From Pyrrhosoma nymphula (Eukaryota > Arthropoda > Insecta > Odonata > Coenagrionidae): a DNA stretch of 64,000 bases. The first letter of the stretch is position 1. Every line of letters begins with the position of its first letter. Positions 25,210-35,529 of this stretch are shown piece after piece. The notes under the pieces were generated by a model that did not search any database, was not told where the DNA came from, and was given only the letters and a program-made list of their open reading frames with translations. The stretch covers positions 88,629,838-88,693,837 of the forward strand of contig OY754339.1 in assembly GCA_963573305.1 (NCBI GenBank), given 5' to 3'. The translations under genes were made by a program, and so were the position numbers.

Positions 25210-25364
25210 GACCTGATCAGCTTACGAGTGTACATATTTTCTCCGATAATTTAATGTACGACCAGTTTTTTCGTATCGGAAAACCGACATCATCAGGTAC
25301 AGACTTTTACTGGGCGTTTAATACTTTCATGAACGCATCCATTTACCTCTCAATACCCGTCCAA
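25210..25364 (-). mobile_element. Retrozyme/Penelope-LTR-like unit, copy 2
   Basis: Direct repeat of 24931-25086 in the same orientation. Immediately beyond its plus-strand right end lies CATCGGTGATTATTATAGTA (25373-25392), which recurs at 34515-34534 without the rest of the unit. Confidence 0.65.
25255..25301 (-). ncRNA. Hammerhead type I ribozyme candidate, copy 2
   Basis: Minus strand: TGTAC, CTGATGA, helix II TGTCGG-TTTT-CCGATA (6 bp with one G-U), CGAAAAAACTGGTC, GTACA. Helix I and the GUC-type site match copy 1 and helix II is better. The junction between GAAA and the short helix III has extra A residues, which may be inactivating. Confidence 0.45.
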
Positions 25365-26185
25365 TATATATGCACATCGGTGATTATTATAGTAGAAGAT
25401 TGATTTGTCATTTTTTTTCATTCTTTTTCTATAATTTTAATAGTCAAATTGTACTTGTTTCATAGATGTATTTGACGAAGGGTTAGATGGAAGAACGGAC
25501 TATCCCAGTCTCAATCTCGTCCCGATAAAGTCGCATTATTGTTTATTATTATACTTTGTAAAAGTGGCCATGAATAGTTTTTGACAGGTGTAAATTTTAA
25601 GGGGTACGGAGGGGTAGGCAGAATAAGGGACTAGCTAGCCCCAATCTCGTCCCTATAAAGCCATTTACCTGTCGCCTCCATTTTCCTCTCCGCTCTATAC
25701 GCATCAACCGCGTGCATGGAACTGCCGACATTCATGACTCAAGGAACACCCCCCCAAGTTTCCATCCTCCCAAACATTCCCCCCGCTTCTTCGACTTTCA
25801 TGACCGTGAGATTTTGCTCTCCTTTGCCCCCTTCCGGAAACCGCAGATGCCAATGCTGGAGCAGAAGGGGGATGGGTCCTTCTTTTTAAGGGATGAGAAC
25901 GGGGGGTGGGGTGGGAGGGAGGGAATTCTGGCTCTTAACCGGAAAAGAGGTGGCGTGGAGTATGCGCATTCCACCCCGTATTTTTTTTTTCTCTGTCTCT
26001 CTCCGACAATGTTGGAGAAAAAAGAGATAAAGAGAGTTTCCTTTTTACCGGGAAGGTGCATGACGAAGTGGGAGTAGTTAATAATGCCATGCAAAGAGTA
26101 GGGTGGTTTGGTGGAATGCTGGGTGCCCGCCCAACCCGGATCCATTCTTTCCTTCGGAGAACGAATTTTCGCACGTACGTCCACA
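25365..26185. other. No gene seen
   Basis: AT-rich at first, then GC-richer from 25700. Overlapping frames at 25712-26077 (plus) and 25798-26186 (minus) share one stop-poor, low-complexity stretch and are unrecognised. Confidence 0.55.
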
Positions 26186-26270
26186 TCTACGTAGAATCCC
26201 TAAAGCCATCTCAAGAGTGAGTGGCAGAGGGGGTGAATTTTCATCGAAACATGCGCCACACCATGTATGT
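26186..26270 (+). repeat. Short dispersed repeat (CATCTAC...GTGGCAG family), diverged copy
   Basis: CCACATCTACGTAGAATCCC, then AGCCATCTCAAGAGTGAGTG and GCAGAGGGGGTGA. Better copies lie at 32885-32980 and 37245-37340. The CCACCTC/GTGTGG parts can form a small hairpin. Class unknown. Confidence 0.5.
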
Positions 26271-26729
26271 AAAGCATTTTAGGAAGTCAAGAGTGATAAT
26301 GTATTATATTATTAAATACATGCATGGCATGAACATTTAGAAAATAAAGCTGGTATGCAACACATGCTGTTGGCAATGTTTAGTTGATTAATTAAAGTCT
26401 CTATGCAAATTGTACAGATCGGATGTAAATCTGTGACCAATAAAACTATATTATTATTATTATAAACTTACACCAAATAATTATGCTACATCCAAAACAG
26501 TTGTAACGTTTGAAACTTAATTTCGTGTCCGTTTGGATTTTGTTTTAATTTGGAGTAATTTTTGTTTAAATGTTTTGACTTATTTTAGGGTGGAAATGAG
26601 TTACTAATTGTTGAAATGTTTTGGTTGTTAATGGGTTGTTGACAAAGAGAGGATGGTTGAGGAAGGAATGAAAAAAAGACTGGAAGCTGGAAGAGCTTCT
26701 CTGTACCAGATAGAAGTATTTACTAATAA

Positions 26730-26880
26730 AATCATGAAAATAAATATAACTGTTTAAGGCTGGATATGGTGAAGTTCTCGATATTCATAATGAATAAAAG
26801 CACTTGGTAATCTTCCACAGATTTATTTCTTTGGCACGACGCATTTCATCACCCTGTGGCATAATCATGTTTTTTCGATG
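26730..26880 (+). mobile_element. Hairpin element, family 1, single-arm truncated copy
   Basis: Head AACTGTTTAAGGCTGGATAT, then GATATTCATAATGA, AGCACTTGGTAATCTTCCAC, GATTTATTTCTTTGGCACGA and the core TTTCATCACCCTGTGGCATA. Closely matches the left arm at 18.2 kb but stops after TAATCATG with no inverted arm. This shows that the arm can exist alone. Confidence 0.75.
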
Positions 26881-27980
26881 ATTAGACACAGTAAGACACT
26901 ACACAGTCCTTATCTCAAATTGTCCACAAAAAAATAATATTTAAATTTGTCCGTGCGGAAGTAAAATCCCCTAATTTTATCCTTAAGATCCAAGCGACCG
27001 TAGCGCGTCGGGGTTCGAATTACGTTTATTTTTTACGCCGAGCCGTCAGAAAAAAGGATCATCTTTGAACTACTTTTAAAATGTTGTCTAAATTTAACCA
27101 ACAGCCAGGGAGTGTGAAGTTGAGAAGTCGAAGCCAATATATATATGCACGTGGCTAAAGTTAGAACAACAGTTATGTACCCAGTAATGTTAATGCATTA
27201 TAAAAGATTATGAATAAAATAATTTAACGATTCCCAGTAGCATATAAAACAGCTGGTGTTCTTACACCAGCCACACTCTCAAGTTAAACGTCACAGGAGA
27301 CAGTGTGGATGAAGATGAGTGTTTTCGTGGAGTGAACTAAGAAGTCTCATTGGCGTACGTGGAGCGAGAGAAGTATTCCGGCCACTTCCGTTTGAAGTCA
27401 TGAATTTCGTTTTGTCGTACGAAGGGCCGTGCTGGATGATTAGTCTCGAGGAATACATTTTTTCTTCCTTTCATTTCCCACTTTCTTATTTATTTTAAAG
27501 AGGCATAAAACGAATTCGGCGAATCGGCCCATCCTGAAGGCTCTTCCCTCGAAAAATTTCACGGACGAAATTCACCACGATACCTACACCCTTTCATGTC
27601 GTATGAAAACGGGAGGCCGCATCAGCCTTGAAGTTTTTAATGGTGCATAATGGCCAATATTTTTTATGAATAACCCAATACTTGCGGCTAAGGGTGTATG
27701 AAGTTGCTACTCGCCATAAAATGTCTTTCCCCATCGTCTCGTGGAATACGGCCGTGGTAAAAAGATGCTCGAAATGGATTGTAATCAAAAGTCCGCCGCA
27801 TATATGCATTGTGAAGTGTGTAAAAAGACTTACAAGGAAATCGGTATAATTGAGGAAATGATCGTACAATCATTTCAGGGAACTGATCGTAAAATATTTA
27901 TTGTGCCAATATGAATTATTCAATTCGAGTACACAATTTATTTGGCTTAAAATTTGATTATAGATTTTAATTATTCGCAA
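26881..27980. other. No gene seen
   Basis: Unique sequence. The minus-strand frames 27594-27873 (91 and 61 codons) are unrecognised. Confidence 0.55.
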
Positions 27981-28703
27981 CACTGGGGGATTATCTTTCG
28001 AATGATTTTTCGATATTACCGTTGAAATAAAATTTGCAAAGGTTTTCATATAGATTTACGGAGTTGCTTTGAAACATTAAGGCCTAATAGCCAAATAACT
28101 AATCGTAGAAAGTTGCATTCTTTTCTGTTTCCGCAAAACGACCTCTGACGTCATTTCATCCTTCTATCAAAGGCCCGTGGTTCGAATCCTGGTGAAGACG
28201 GATATTGTTTTTCAAAGTATATTCTAAATCTTTATACTGTTGTATTTCCGGCGGAAGTGGTCATCTTCACAAAAGCCTTTTTGAGGCATCTTTTAGTATA
28301 AAACTGATGATCTCAGGCCTGACCTCGTGGAAATTATGGATATCCATGATGAGAAAACCACCTTTGTTAATTCCACAAACTTTCTTACGCTGGCACGACG
28401 CGCGTTTCACCACACTGTGGCATACCCGTATGCCACAGTGTGGTGAAACGCGCGTCGTGCCAGCGTAAGAAAGTTTGTGGAATTAACAAAGGTGGTTTTC
28501 TCATCATGGACATCTTTTAGAATGTATAGTGAAGAAGAGTGAAGAAGCGATGGATGAAATAACGCCACGGCCGTTATGGGAGGGTTGCCCGTCCATTCAA
28601 ATTTAGACTCTTATATCTATGGCACTTTTTGGAATTTTTACAAGATGATTTGTAAATTATCATTTATCATGGTCCCCTACATGATAAAGTAAAAAGCAAA
28701 AAT
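27981..28703 (+). repeat. Medium repeat, family C, interrupted copy
   Basis: About 500 bp match the reverse complement of 43640-44117 from CACTGGGGGATTATC to the GATAAAGTAAAAAG end. The middle holds GTGGTTCGAATCC (28173-28185), a B-box-like motif, and ATTTCCGGCGGAAGTG. A hairpin element interrupts it at 28287-28520. No protein is encoded; the tRNA-like motif hints at a SINE-related origin, unproven. Confidence 0.75.
28287..28520 (+). mobile_element. Hairpin element, family 1, inserted in repeat C with 10-bp TSD
   Basis: The element (28297-28510, 214 bp) lies between direct repeats CATCTTTTAG at 28287-28296 and 28511-28520. The related repeat at 43.8 kb has the site once, without the element. 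The head is AAACTGATGATCTCAGGC then CTCGTGGAAATT. The arms are virtually perfect (CATGATGAGAAAACC, TTAATTCCACAAACTTTC, GGCACGACGCGCGTTTCACC and complements) around a centre of about 5 bases. The arms suggest a recent origin. A CTGANGA block is absent at the join, so no intact hammerhead is expected. Confidence 0.9.
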
Positions 28704-29449
28704 CGTGATAAACCCCAATTATATTTACGAAGTTAGTCAAAACTTATGCACCAATCAAAGATAGAATTTACCACGTCCTGATAATTTTTTATAATCCCTT
28801 CGCTTTTTCCTTTTGAAATGGAAGCACGGAATCATATAGTACATTAAAAACTTATCACTCCCAAATTGGCGGCTTCATGCGGTAATTCGTCATTATGTCA
28901 ATTAATGGAAATGAGGATGAGAATATACTGGATGCTGAGGAGACTCGGAAAGAGATGGAGAAAACTTCCTAGTTACGAGGAAAAAACCGAAAAATATAAA
29001 AAATTGCTAGCAGGGGAGTTCAAATGGGAGAAAAACTTTTAACGGAGGAGTAAAATTGTGGAAAGGTATTTGAAAACGATGTGTTAGAGGAATTGTGAAG
29101 TGGAGGATGCAAGACGAAAGTAAAAATATGTACTGGCCACTCGATAACAATGGGCTTTTCATATGGCCTTCAGAGAGAACGAAAATATTAGAATTTCTGA
29201 GCGAAAAAGTAGGTTACTCACGAGTTGTGTATGTATGTACATGCAGGGGTGCTACAAAAATGCTGGTCGATGATTGATATTTTTACTGCCCGTCCCAAAT
29301 CTTACTGTTCGAATCACTTTAACCGATTGACTTCCAAACAGGTCTAAAATATTGATGGAATGATCGGAAAGAGAGACTGTATTTGAAATGGATTTACGTT
29401 GGTGGAAACTTATTTAGAGTACGTACAAATTAGGAAAAAACTTTAATGA
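28704..29449. other. No feature seen
   Basis: Unique AT-rich sequence with no frame over 60 codons. The last part may belong to the LINE fragment that follows but is too decayed to tell. Confidence 0.5.
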
Positions 29450-29991
29450 ATAGCGCTAGCAAAGGAAGCGTTCAGTAATAGAAGGGAGGTGATGAGAAAA
29501 ACGTTAAGTAAGGATGTGAAAAAGAGGCTGGTAAAGAGCTTGATATGATGTGTGGCGTTGTATGGGGAGGAAACGTGGACCTTTAGAAAGGAAGGCGAAA
29601 ATAGGCTGAAGGCGTTCGAGATGTGGGTGTGGAGGAGGATGGAGAAGGTGCGTTGGACGGAAAGGAAGATATATGAGGAAGTTCTTGACCTAGTTGGTGT
29701 GGAGAGGAAACTTGTGATTGAGATTTGGGGAAGGCAGGGTAGGTGGCTGGAAGCGGTAATAATGGTTTGCTGAAGGTCGGGATAGAGGGGAGGATGTTGG
29801 GCAAGCGGGGAAGGGGAAGAAAGAGAATTGGTTATATGGACGGGATGAAGAAGGATAGGACTTACGCCGAGATGAAAAAAGAAATACTAGAGGTAGATAG
29901 GGCACGGCACGTGTAAGAGTCTGTTGGATATTCTCTGAATTTCATCATAACTTATCTTTAACCGGTAGATTACTCTAATGAATAAATTAAT
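29450..29991 (+). pseudogene. Non-LTR retrotransposon C-terminal fragment, two lesions
   Basis: From 29450 the frame reads ALAKEAFSNRREVM, KKRLVKSLI, an in-frame TGA at 29546-29548, then CVALYGEETWTFRKEGENRL, KAFEMWVWRRMEKVRWTERK. This is the ALYGAETWT...FEMWCWRRM signature at the C-terminus of a large class of animal LINE endonuclease-reverse transcriptases. A frameshift near 29757-29761 breaks it, and the rest (GLLKVGIEGRMLGKRGRGRK, then KKDRTYAEMKKEILEVDRA) ends at TAA 29914-29916. The 3' end runs into AATGAATAAATTAATGAATG near 29980. Upstream RT is missing. It is a dead, 5'-truncated copy, distinct from the one at 20.8 kb; the exact clade is not certain. Confidence 0.85.
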
Positions 29992-32543
29992 GAATGAATA
30001 AACTGCTTTTAGCATTGATATTTTATCCATCAACTGAAAAAATTGAGCAAAGAAAATAAAAAATTTTTGACTCACATTATTCAATAATAGCTGGAAGTTT
30101 CTTATTTAATTCATGATAAAAGATGAATGCATGCGCAGGAAATATAAAAGAAACTATTTTACAGACGAATGAAAATACCACTTTCCGCTTCGTGAAAAAT
30201 AAACGAAAAGATGAATGACGTTTGAGGACCTAAGAGTGTGATAGTTTTCTATCAATTATTGCTTTCCGTAAAGAAATGATTTTATAAGAAATACTTAGGT
30301 AGTTTTGGTTTTTTTAAGTTCGTTATCACCATACACAGTACAAGCATGGTTAATTGTTGAAATAAAAAATTTATAATATGTAACACCTGATACATTTGGC
30401 ATGTTCATGTGGAATGTTTATAACGATTAATTTGCTGAATGCTGCCATATGTATCGTAACTAAACCATTGAAAATTGTTTGCATCATGCCTTTTGAAATT
30501 TCAATTTGACATTTTGTTATATACCGCTTGGTTTGTATAAATTATGGAACCTTCTGATAAGCCATTTGACTTAGAAGGACCAATTTTGTCTATGAAGTAA
30601 GAGAAGCAATTTCAATTTCATATATTGTTAGGACTGAGAGTTAGTTGAATATTTCTTCATTTGTAAACAGCTCACTCATTTTAAGACTAGATCGTTCCGT
30701 CTCTTCAAAGTTTATAAATGTATTGTAACGTCTCGATATAAGGAGAATTATCTATTTAATTTTTGCCTCTCTTTTGAGAGCCATTTGTAACGTATCCCCC
30801 TCACTACACTTGTATTCCTTACCTTTATCGTCGTTCTAATTCTGCACGGCTAGCTCAGCAAATCAGAACATGAGACCATTTAAAGCATGGATTTAAATTG
30901 AATAGTACATAAAAACCATTAAAATCAACCATACACATCAATCCAAAGTATTTACTTTACACATGATAACAATTTTAAGATCTTGCTTTCAATTAATGTG
31001 GCCATGGAAATCAGTTTCTTTAACTCGTTTGCCTATACACAAAGTTGGCTCATAAATTCAGCATTGAATATTTTTTCTTCCTTTTATCAAAAGTTTATGC
31101 AAGTCGAAGTCCACACTTCGGCCCGGTTCTTTATAATTAACTTAGCCACAGGTACAATATCCAATATATGAATGATGGCCGTGAGGTCTAATTCTTAGTC
31201 ACTCGAGCCTTAAGCTACGTTTTAAGCTGGGTCATATATCACCACATAACAAGAATAATAACCAAAATGATATATTTACGATGCACCAAAAACAGGACGC
31301 CACAGGTCGGATCAGGTTCGTACAGGAAAGCCGCTATCCCCTCGACTCACGATTCCAGTGGACGTTGTCCTCTGCTATTTACGTCATTTGGTCTTTGGGG
31401 CCGCCTGATAGTGTCGGATCTGCCACACAGCTGCCTGGTTTCTATCCGCATTCACTTGTAGATGCTTCTATTTGCTTTAGTGGTATCGATACTGGCAACG
31501 CAATCTGGGCGAGCACTCCCCACGTCCTTACTCCTTGGTGTCTGTGTGAGAACTTCCCCCGTTACCCTATTTTAATTGTTAGTCGGCGTCCTTTTACTCC
31601 CCTCCTCCTTGTCATGTGATTTTGCGTCGCCTCCCTTTGGCTTTCTTCTTTCATAGCGACCACAATGTTTATATAGGCAATTGTTCACCCCATCCCCCGG
31701 GAATTCTAAGAAGGAGTGACAAACATGGCTGACTTCTATCGTTGTTCTTAAACCATGAGGGGAGATCTTACTCAAACATGGCGAACTCATCGTTATGTTA
31801 CAGTATATTAATATCATATGTAAGTAGCTATAGCCACCAGCGTGGTTTCCAGCACACCAATTCAGTTCCTCATGCCGCTTTCTCACGGAAGGGGCGAGTT
31901 TCTCGAACTGCGTACGTACATTTTAACAAGATAAAAAAAATCCTCGCACAATACCCTCGTACTGCTCACTCACGACCGGTCTTTTGGGGAATTATCGCCA
32001 TCACATGGGGTTATTTTCGCTGCGTTCGGCCTAGCGATGGCCACGACCGCCTCATTTATACGATTTCATGTGCTTCTTTGAGAATTTCTTTTTTTTACGG
32101 TGATCACAGCAAGCGTAATTTTGTCACAATGTTTCAAACAAGCTTAAGGGACACGTGTACGCTATTTTTACGCATTACCAAAGAGGTGCTAAGTTGCTGC
32201 AGGAAACGTCTTCGTAAATATGCTGAAACATAAGTCTGAAAGAAGTAGAATGAAAAGGCTGTAATGTTTTCATACTCGTCCTTTGCAATTGATTGGACAT
32301 GTAAGCGAGAGTATTCGACGAGCTATACTACTCTTCCGAGCTCTCCAATCAATCTTTCCACGTTTCAGCACTCATACTTTTCTCTTTTGTAGGTCCCTTA
32401 TCTAAAATGTCTCTTTTTATCTCTATTCGCTCAACTTCAATGTTTCACGTTTCTTCAATACCGGTCTAGAAGGTCACTAGACGCAAAAGTTAGACCGTTA
32501 TTTGAGGGGCGAACGACAACTGAGGTCGTTTGCTTCATTTCAT
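29992..32543. other. No gene recognised
   Basis: Unique sequence. A 163-codon frame (31742-32233) and overlapping frames at 31267-31619 and 31572-31886 lie here. None has a recognisable motif and splice context was not evident. Confidence 0.5.
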
Positions 32544-32840
32544 AAAGGTGGATAGGTGAGTAATGGAAGTATTATTTGGGGAATGGAGAAAGGGTGGAGA
32601 GAAATCTAGCGTCTATATTTGTCTACCCTTAACGAAAGGCTCCAAAGAGGTGAGCAGTATAACTTTTACGATGCGACGAAATGAGTAATACAGTGCTACA
32701 CTTGAAGGACTCTCCACATTGCATCCAATAAGGGGTCTGGGGGATTCCCCAGAAAAATCTCTACCACCTCCAGGATACGAACCTGGAACCCTCGAGATAG
32801 GAGCCAGTATTCCAGCCACCATACCAATCCCAACCCATAT
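32544..32840 (-). mobile_element. tRNA-derived SINE, family A
   Basis: Minus strand: head with TGGTGGCTGGAATACTGG (A-box region), B box CCAGGTTCGTATCCTGG, then AGGTGGTAGAGATTTTTCTG and a body ending near GGAATGGAGAAAGGGTGGAG (plus orientation). Same order as 21811-22085. Confidence 0.75.
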
Positions 32841-32884
32841 TGTAACTCCAAGTAGTAGTGTGAATGCAATTTGGCAGGTTAAAT

Positions 32885-32980
32885 CTACGTCTACATCTAC
32901 AAAATACCCTGCAAGCCACCTCAGGGGTGTGTGGCAGGGGGTGAGTAATCACCAACATGCATTACACTATACCCTAGAGT
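32885..32980 (+). repeat. Short dispersed repeat (CATCTAC...GTGGCAG family)
   Basis: TCTACGTCTACATCTAC, then ACCCTGCAAGCCACC, GGGGTGTGTGGCAGGG and GGTGAGTAATCACC. The GCCACC and GGTGTG parts fold back. Related to 26186-26270 and 37245-37340. I have an impression of this motif in arthropod genomes but cannot name it. Confidence 0.6.
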
Positions 32981-32999
32981 TAGTGTAACTACGACTAAG

Positions 33000-33098
33000 T
33001 CGGTTACGATCGTCGCCAGATCCGTGGTTCAAACCTGGGCCTTCAGAATGAGAAGTCAGTACTGTAGCCACCCCACCAACTCTGTCCCCGCCGCTTTT
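33000..33098 (-). mobile_element. tRNA-derived SINE head, family A-like
   Basis: Minus strand: GGTGGGGTGGCTACAGTACT (A-box region), ACTTCTCATTCTGAAGG, then the B box CCAGGTTTGAACCACGG. Only the head is clear; the body is lost or diverged. Confidence 0.55.
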
Positions 33099-33117
33099 AG
33101 GATAAACTCAACATCTA

Positions 33118-33228
33118 CATGACTCGGAAAAGAAAAGCGAACGGTTTCAGCCGGACGCGAACCCTCGATATTTCGGTTTTATAAACGTTCAGAACGATAG
33201 GTAACCAGGTTGTCTAATGTGCCATCAG
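33118..33228 (-). mobile_element. tRNA-like SINE head fragment
   Basis: Minus strand: ACAACCTGGTTACCTATCG in A-box position and GAGGGTTCGCGTCCGG with a clean B box. The middle resembles a tRNA in length only. It may be a third SINE type or a tRNA pseudogene. Confidence 0.4.
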
Positions 33229-33249
33229 TTTTTTTTATTAAATTACACT

Positions 33250-33793
33250 TGTTCGAGCGAAAAATCACTTCAACTAGAAATCGATGAATTTGACCTCATT
33301 TTAAAGAAAAAACTCCCATCTTACCAATAATATATAATTATTAACCTCTAGCCGAACTACATTTCGAGCGATTCGCCTGAAAATACAAGCAATATAGATT
33401 ACGGCTGCGCGCTCCAGTGGGAGATTATTGAAAAAATTAAGAATTTATAACACAGATTTCGTCAAAAAACTAAAGGTGAGTAGTTTTTATGTTTTCTCAG
33501 TTATTTATAAAAATTAATCAATTAATCACCGCAGTAAGTTTCACAGAATCGCAAAAAATAACCGGTTGTGAATGCGTTTTCACCGTACGGCGTGAAAAAA
33601 TGAGTCAAGTTAGAGACTTAAGTAGATATATTTATTTAATTACTGAGAATGTTTGTCATATATAACTATGTTTTTGCGCCATTGATATAACAATATTTAC
33701 TTCATACATTTTACAGACGCTGAAATTAAAAAAATAAAATTCGTATCTGGCCTTCATCATGAGCAGGGAACAATGTCGCTCAAACTAAATTAA
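33250..33793 (+). mobile_element. TTAA-MITE, full copy A
   Basis: About 545 bp. Left end GTTCGAGCGAAAAATCACTT (TTAA lost), right end TCGCTCAAACTAAATTAA. The interior has TTCGAGCGATTCGCCTGAAA, GCTGCGCGCTCCAGTGGGAG and the inner palindrome TTCACCGTACGGCGTGAA. Non-coding. Confidence 0.8.
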
Positions 33794-35412
33794 TTGACGC
33801 CCTCTTTCGATATCTTGAAAGATAAACTGCATTATCGAGAGAAAAAATTAGAGTTAGCTTGTTGGTTGAATGGTTATGATTATTTCGGAAGGCGGCCGTC
33901 CATCTTTGTCTCTTATTCTAAAACTTCCTCGGCCGAAATCCTTTCGCCCGGCTGTTTACCCTCCCCCTCCACCCTGCCTCCTTTCTCAGCGACCCGACGA
34001 CCCAAGTTCGCCGCATTGTGTCCACAGACGCACCCCTTCCCTCAGTCAACTCTCCTCCCTGACCCCCCCACCCCCCTAACCCTTCCCCCCTTCCGTACCT
34101 TACCCCCCCCCCCCCCCCGCCCTATCCATCAATCCATTCCTCCGGTTTTTTCCCCCCTTGCGTCTTGCCTCCATCCCAACCCTCCCCTATCTTCCCTCAC
34201 TAGTCCTATTCACGTTCCAGTTAATAAAATGAAAGTATAATAAACAATTAGTATGGTCGTTATGGGGATTTGGGACCCAAAAACGCTAAAATATTGCGAA
34301 ATATCGTTACGTTTTTGCTAAGATTTCGGAATTTCGACCGGAATACAAAATTCGATCGAGGGAATAAGAATGTTTATTTTATTTCTTCTGGAACCTCTCC
34401 CAATAACAGAAAACCACTATTTCTAATTTAATTTTGCAAATTAAAAAAGGTCTGTAGCCAAATGAAGATTCAGCTTCACGTGTGTCAGCTTGTGTGAAGT
34501 CACTTGCATATATACACACATCGGTGATTATTATAGTAGATATTACAGACATGCTTCCGCCTTTCCAACAACTCCTTCTCCCACCCACCTCCTTCTCCAC
34601 CGTGTGCCTTTCTGATTGGAGGGGAAAGGAGAGGGGGGGTGGGTTGGTGGGAGGTTTTGTTGACCGCGCTATACATGTGTGTGACCGCACGGCCGAATCT
34701 CATGGACTCATGAGAGCGTCTCTTGTGACAATCTCGCAGGCTCCCTTTTCGTCCCCCCCAGTTTCTTCCCACCCACCCTCGCTCTCTCCCGCTCCAACCC
34801 CCACCCCATCCCCCAACCACCCCGCCCCACCCTAGACCCAGAGGAGGAAAGAGGGAGGCAGCCCAAGGTGTACTGGACGTCAAAGGAATTGAAAACTCCA
34901 AGGCGGAATCGAGACTTGAATTCGTTTCGTAGAATTCTCGGGAGTCTTTGAGAAGGAATTGGAGAGGGGAAGGTAGGGGAGGCAGGGGAGGGGGTTGGAG
35001 GGAGACGGAAGGAGTGGGAGGAGGTGGCATGTGGTTGATCGAGATGTCGCAAGGGAGTGGACCGCTCCAAATTCGACAGGAAATGGACGCTGGCGTTGAA
35101 GCCATTTTTTCCACTTCTCTCTGCCCCTGGGATCATGTTCCACAGCACTTCTTGTCTCGTTAATCCCCTCCCTAATGCATCGATATGATTCTTAGTACCC
35201 AGTACGGCGCCACAAAAAAGCACGAAAGAGGTTTGAGGACATCGGACAAGATTCCCAAATTTGTGACCAGAATAGGTTGATTTCATTCACCAGCTATCGA
35301 GAAACCGTTCATTACTTTAATTCAATTACTTTCTATAGTAGTGGTATTTCCTTTTAACGTGCTTCGTCGGCTAAGGTTATTTCGTACATACTGTCTGTCA
35401 CTAGCAGACAGG
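33794..35412. other. Low-complexity, strand-skewed region; no gene called
   Basis: 33940-34200 is C-rich with a 16-C run at 34103-34118. 34740-34840 is C-rich and 34940-35020 G-rich. The 25-base stretch CACATCGGTGATTATTATAG.. at 34513-34537 repeats the sequence just beyond the tandem unit at 25.37 kb. Frames of up to 204 codons on the minus strand (34500-35286) are proline/glycine/arginine-rich and overlap one another, as expected of biased composition. Confidence 0.55.
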
Positions 35413-35529
35413 GGCTACAGAACTCGGACGAATCAGAGGATCAACCCTCCAAACTCGAGCCGAGCCCAACGATGCTTAACTTCGGTGACTGATCGGGAAC
35501 CGGTGTTTCCATCTTGGCATTCCGTTGCC
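35413..35529 (-). pseudogene. 5S rRNA-like sequence, diverged full-length copy
   Basis: Read on the minus strand it follows 5S rRNA from GGCAACGGA through AACACCGGTTCCCGATCAG, TCACCGAAGTTAAGCATCG and TTGGGCTCGG to GTTCTGTAGCC, 117 nt against the usual 119-120. The A-box half (GAAGTTAAGCA) is nearly intact. The C-box half (consensus TGGATGGGTGACC) is altered to TGGAGGGTTGATCC. No T-run follows, so a normal Pol III stop is missing. Either a dispersed 5S pseudogene or the head of a 5S-derived SINE (SINE3 type); the flank beyond 35412 gives no clear body. Confidence 0.75.

Noticed and set aside
28173..28185. A functional tRNA gene at GTGGTTCGAATCC
   Set aside because: Only the B-box motif is present, within repeat C; acceptor and anticodon stems cannot be formed.
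31742..32233. 163-codon plus-strand frame
   Set aside because: More even composition than the others, but no recognisable family, no signal or membrane pattern and no splice context.
34500..35286. Minus-strand frames of 204 and 192 codons
   Set aside because: They overlap in different frames within G/C-skewed low-complexity DNA and encode Pro/Gly/Arg-rich sequence without motifs.
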